Positions 5,876 to 6,284 of a DNA stretch of 6,284 bases are shown piece after piece; within the stretch, counting starts at the first letter, position 1, and every line of letters starts with the position of its first letter. The position numbers were made by a program, and so were the translations under genes. This DNA comes from Deltaproteobacteria bacterium (GTDB lineage: Bacteria > Bdellovibrionota_C > UBA2361 > OMII01), in NCBI GenBank assembly GCA_023262305.1, contig JALRCK010000142.1:1-6284 (forward strand). Reading direction: 5' to 3'. The notes below the pieces were generated by a model that ran no database searches, was not told the DNA's origin, and was given only the letters and a program-made list of their open reading frames with translations.

Positions 5876-6284
5876 CCGATCGCAACAAACAATGGCAGGG
5901 GAGCTCCCGCCTCTGGTCAAGAAGTAACACGTCAGGAGACGGAACCCCTTGCCATGCCGACGAGAGGCTCCGTCGCTCATCGCGTTATGTCGATGAGTGC
6001 ACCCGGTCAAGGCACTCTGTCTCCTACGGGAGAGGGATCCCCTTCACAGCAAACACAACCCACGGCCCTCTATCGAGTAAAGCCCGGCGATAATCCATCC
6101 ACGATAGCGCAGCGATTTGATATTCCCTTGCGACAGCTGTTTGCTGCAAACCCTGAGCTGGAGCCTACCAAGATGCAGCCGGGACAGGCGATCCGACTTC
6201 CGGGGATTGAACACAGCTTTCATATCGTCCAAAAGGGGGAGTCCTTAAGCTCAGTGGCCGCGGCTCATAAGGTCGGACTGAAGG
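5864..6284 (+). CDS. LysM-repeat protein, N-terminal part, cut by window edge
   Basis: Seen: an open frame of 140 codons runs off the right edge. Residues 1-69 are polar, rich in Gly, Ser, Thr, Gln and Pro, with no signal peptide or membrane segment. A first LysM repeat is at 70-113 (YRVKPGDNPSTIAQRF, then LRQLFAANPEL, QPGQAIRLP), and a second begins at 119 (FHIVQKGESLSSVA) and is cut. Known: LysM modules of about 44 residues bind N-acetylglucosamine in peptidoglycan or chitin, and also occur in phage tail and cytoplasmic assembly proteins. What follows the repeats decides the function and lies outside the window. The start is uncertain. ATG 5864 is the first in frame after a stop at 5855-5857 and has AGGG only 4 nt upstream inside a hairpin, while ATGs at 5954, 5987 and 5993 have no better site. 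Without a signal peptide, export would need another route or the protein is cytosolic. Confidence 0.8.
   Translation, partial: MGSHPIATNNGRGAPASGQEVTRQETEPLAMPTRGSVAHRVMSMSAPGQGTLSPTGEGSPSQQTQPTALYRVKPGDNPSTIAQRFDIPLRQLFAANPELEPTKMQPGQAIRLPGIEHSFHIVQKGESLSSVAAAHKVGLK

Noticed and set aside
5749..5990. Integron attC recombination site
   Set aside because: The long imperfect palindrome invited this, but I find no properly placed RYYYAAC and GTTRRRY core pair at the ends, and the flanking genes do not look like a cassette array.

Overview
The window reads as a stretch of ordinary bacterial chromosome with the standard genetic code, moderate GC by eye (a little over half), dense genes and Shine-Dalgarno-type starts. 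Two genes are close to their gammaproteobacterial versions: an oligopeptidase A-type M3 peptidase and an L-aspartate oxidase with every key residue at a constant offset from Escherichia coli NadB. The organism is therefore probably Gram-negative, but the other genes and the intergenic layout fit no species I can name. I see no phage, insertion sequence, CRISPR array, tRNA or rRNA.

Layout. Positions 1-1718 (minus strand) hold most of an M3-family zinc oligopeptidase whose C-terminus lies beyond the left edge. A 142-bp divergent region with a good sigma70-type promoter for the peptidase and two short perfect inverted repeats separates it from nadB (1861-3438, plus). Two GC-rich hairpins then precede a type II thymidine kinase (3578-4165) that best starts at a GTG. 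After a 272-bp gap without a convincing gene comes a translationally coupled pair: a GNAT-like acetyltransferase (4438-4950) overlapping by 4 bp an N-formylglutamate amidohydrolase-family protein (4947-5747). The right end (from about 5864) is the start of a LysM-repeat protein that runs off the window.

How the genes relate. Peptidase, nadB and tk are separate housekeeping or salvage functions (peptide turnover, de novo NAD synthesis, thymidine salvage) and need not be one operon. Only the GNAT/amidohydrolase pair is clearly a two-gene unit. It combines an acyl-transfer fold with an acyl-amide hydrolase fold, but the substrate is unknown.

The least explained part is the 5749-5875 junction after the amidohydrolase. 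It is an imperfect palindrome of about 127 bp that also contains a competing local hairpin of about 16 bp, and both cover the first in-frame ATG of the LysM gene. It may be a regulatory leader, a terminator-like element or a small mobile palindromic repeat. I found nothing that proves a previously undescribed system, and this junction and the GNAT/amidohydrolase pair are the best leads.
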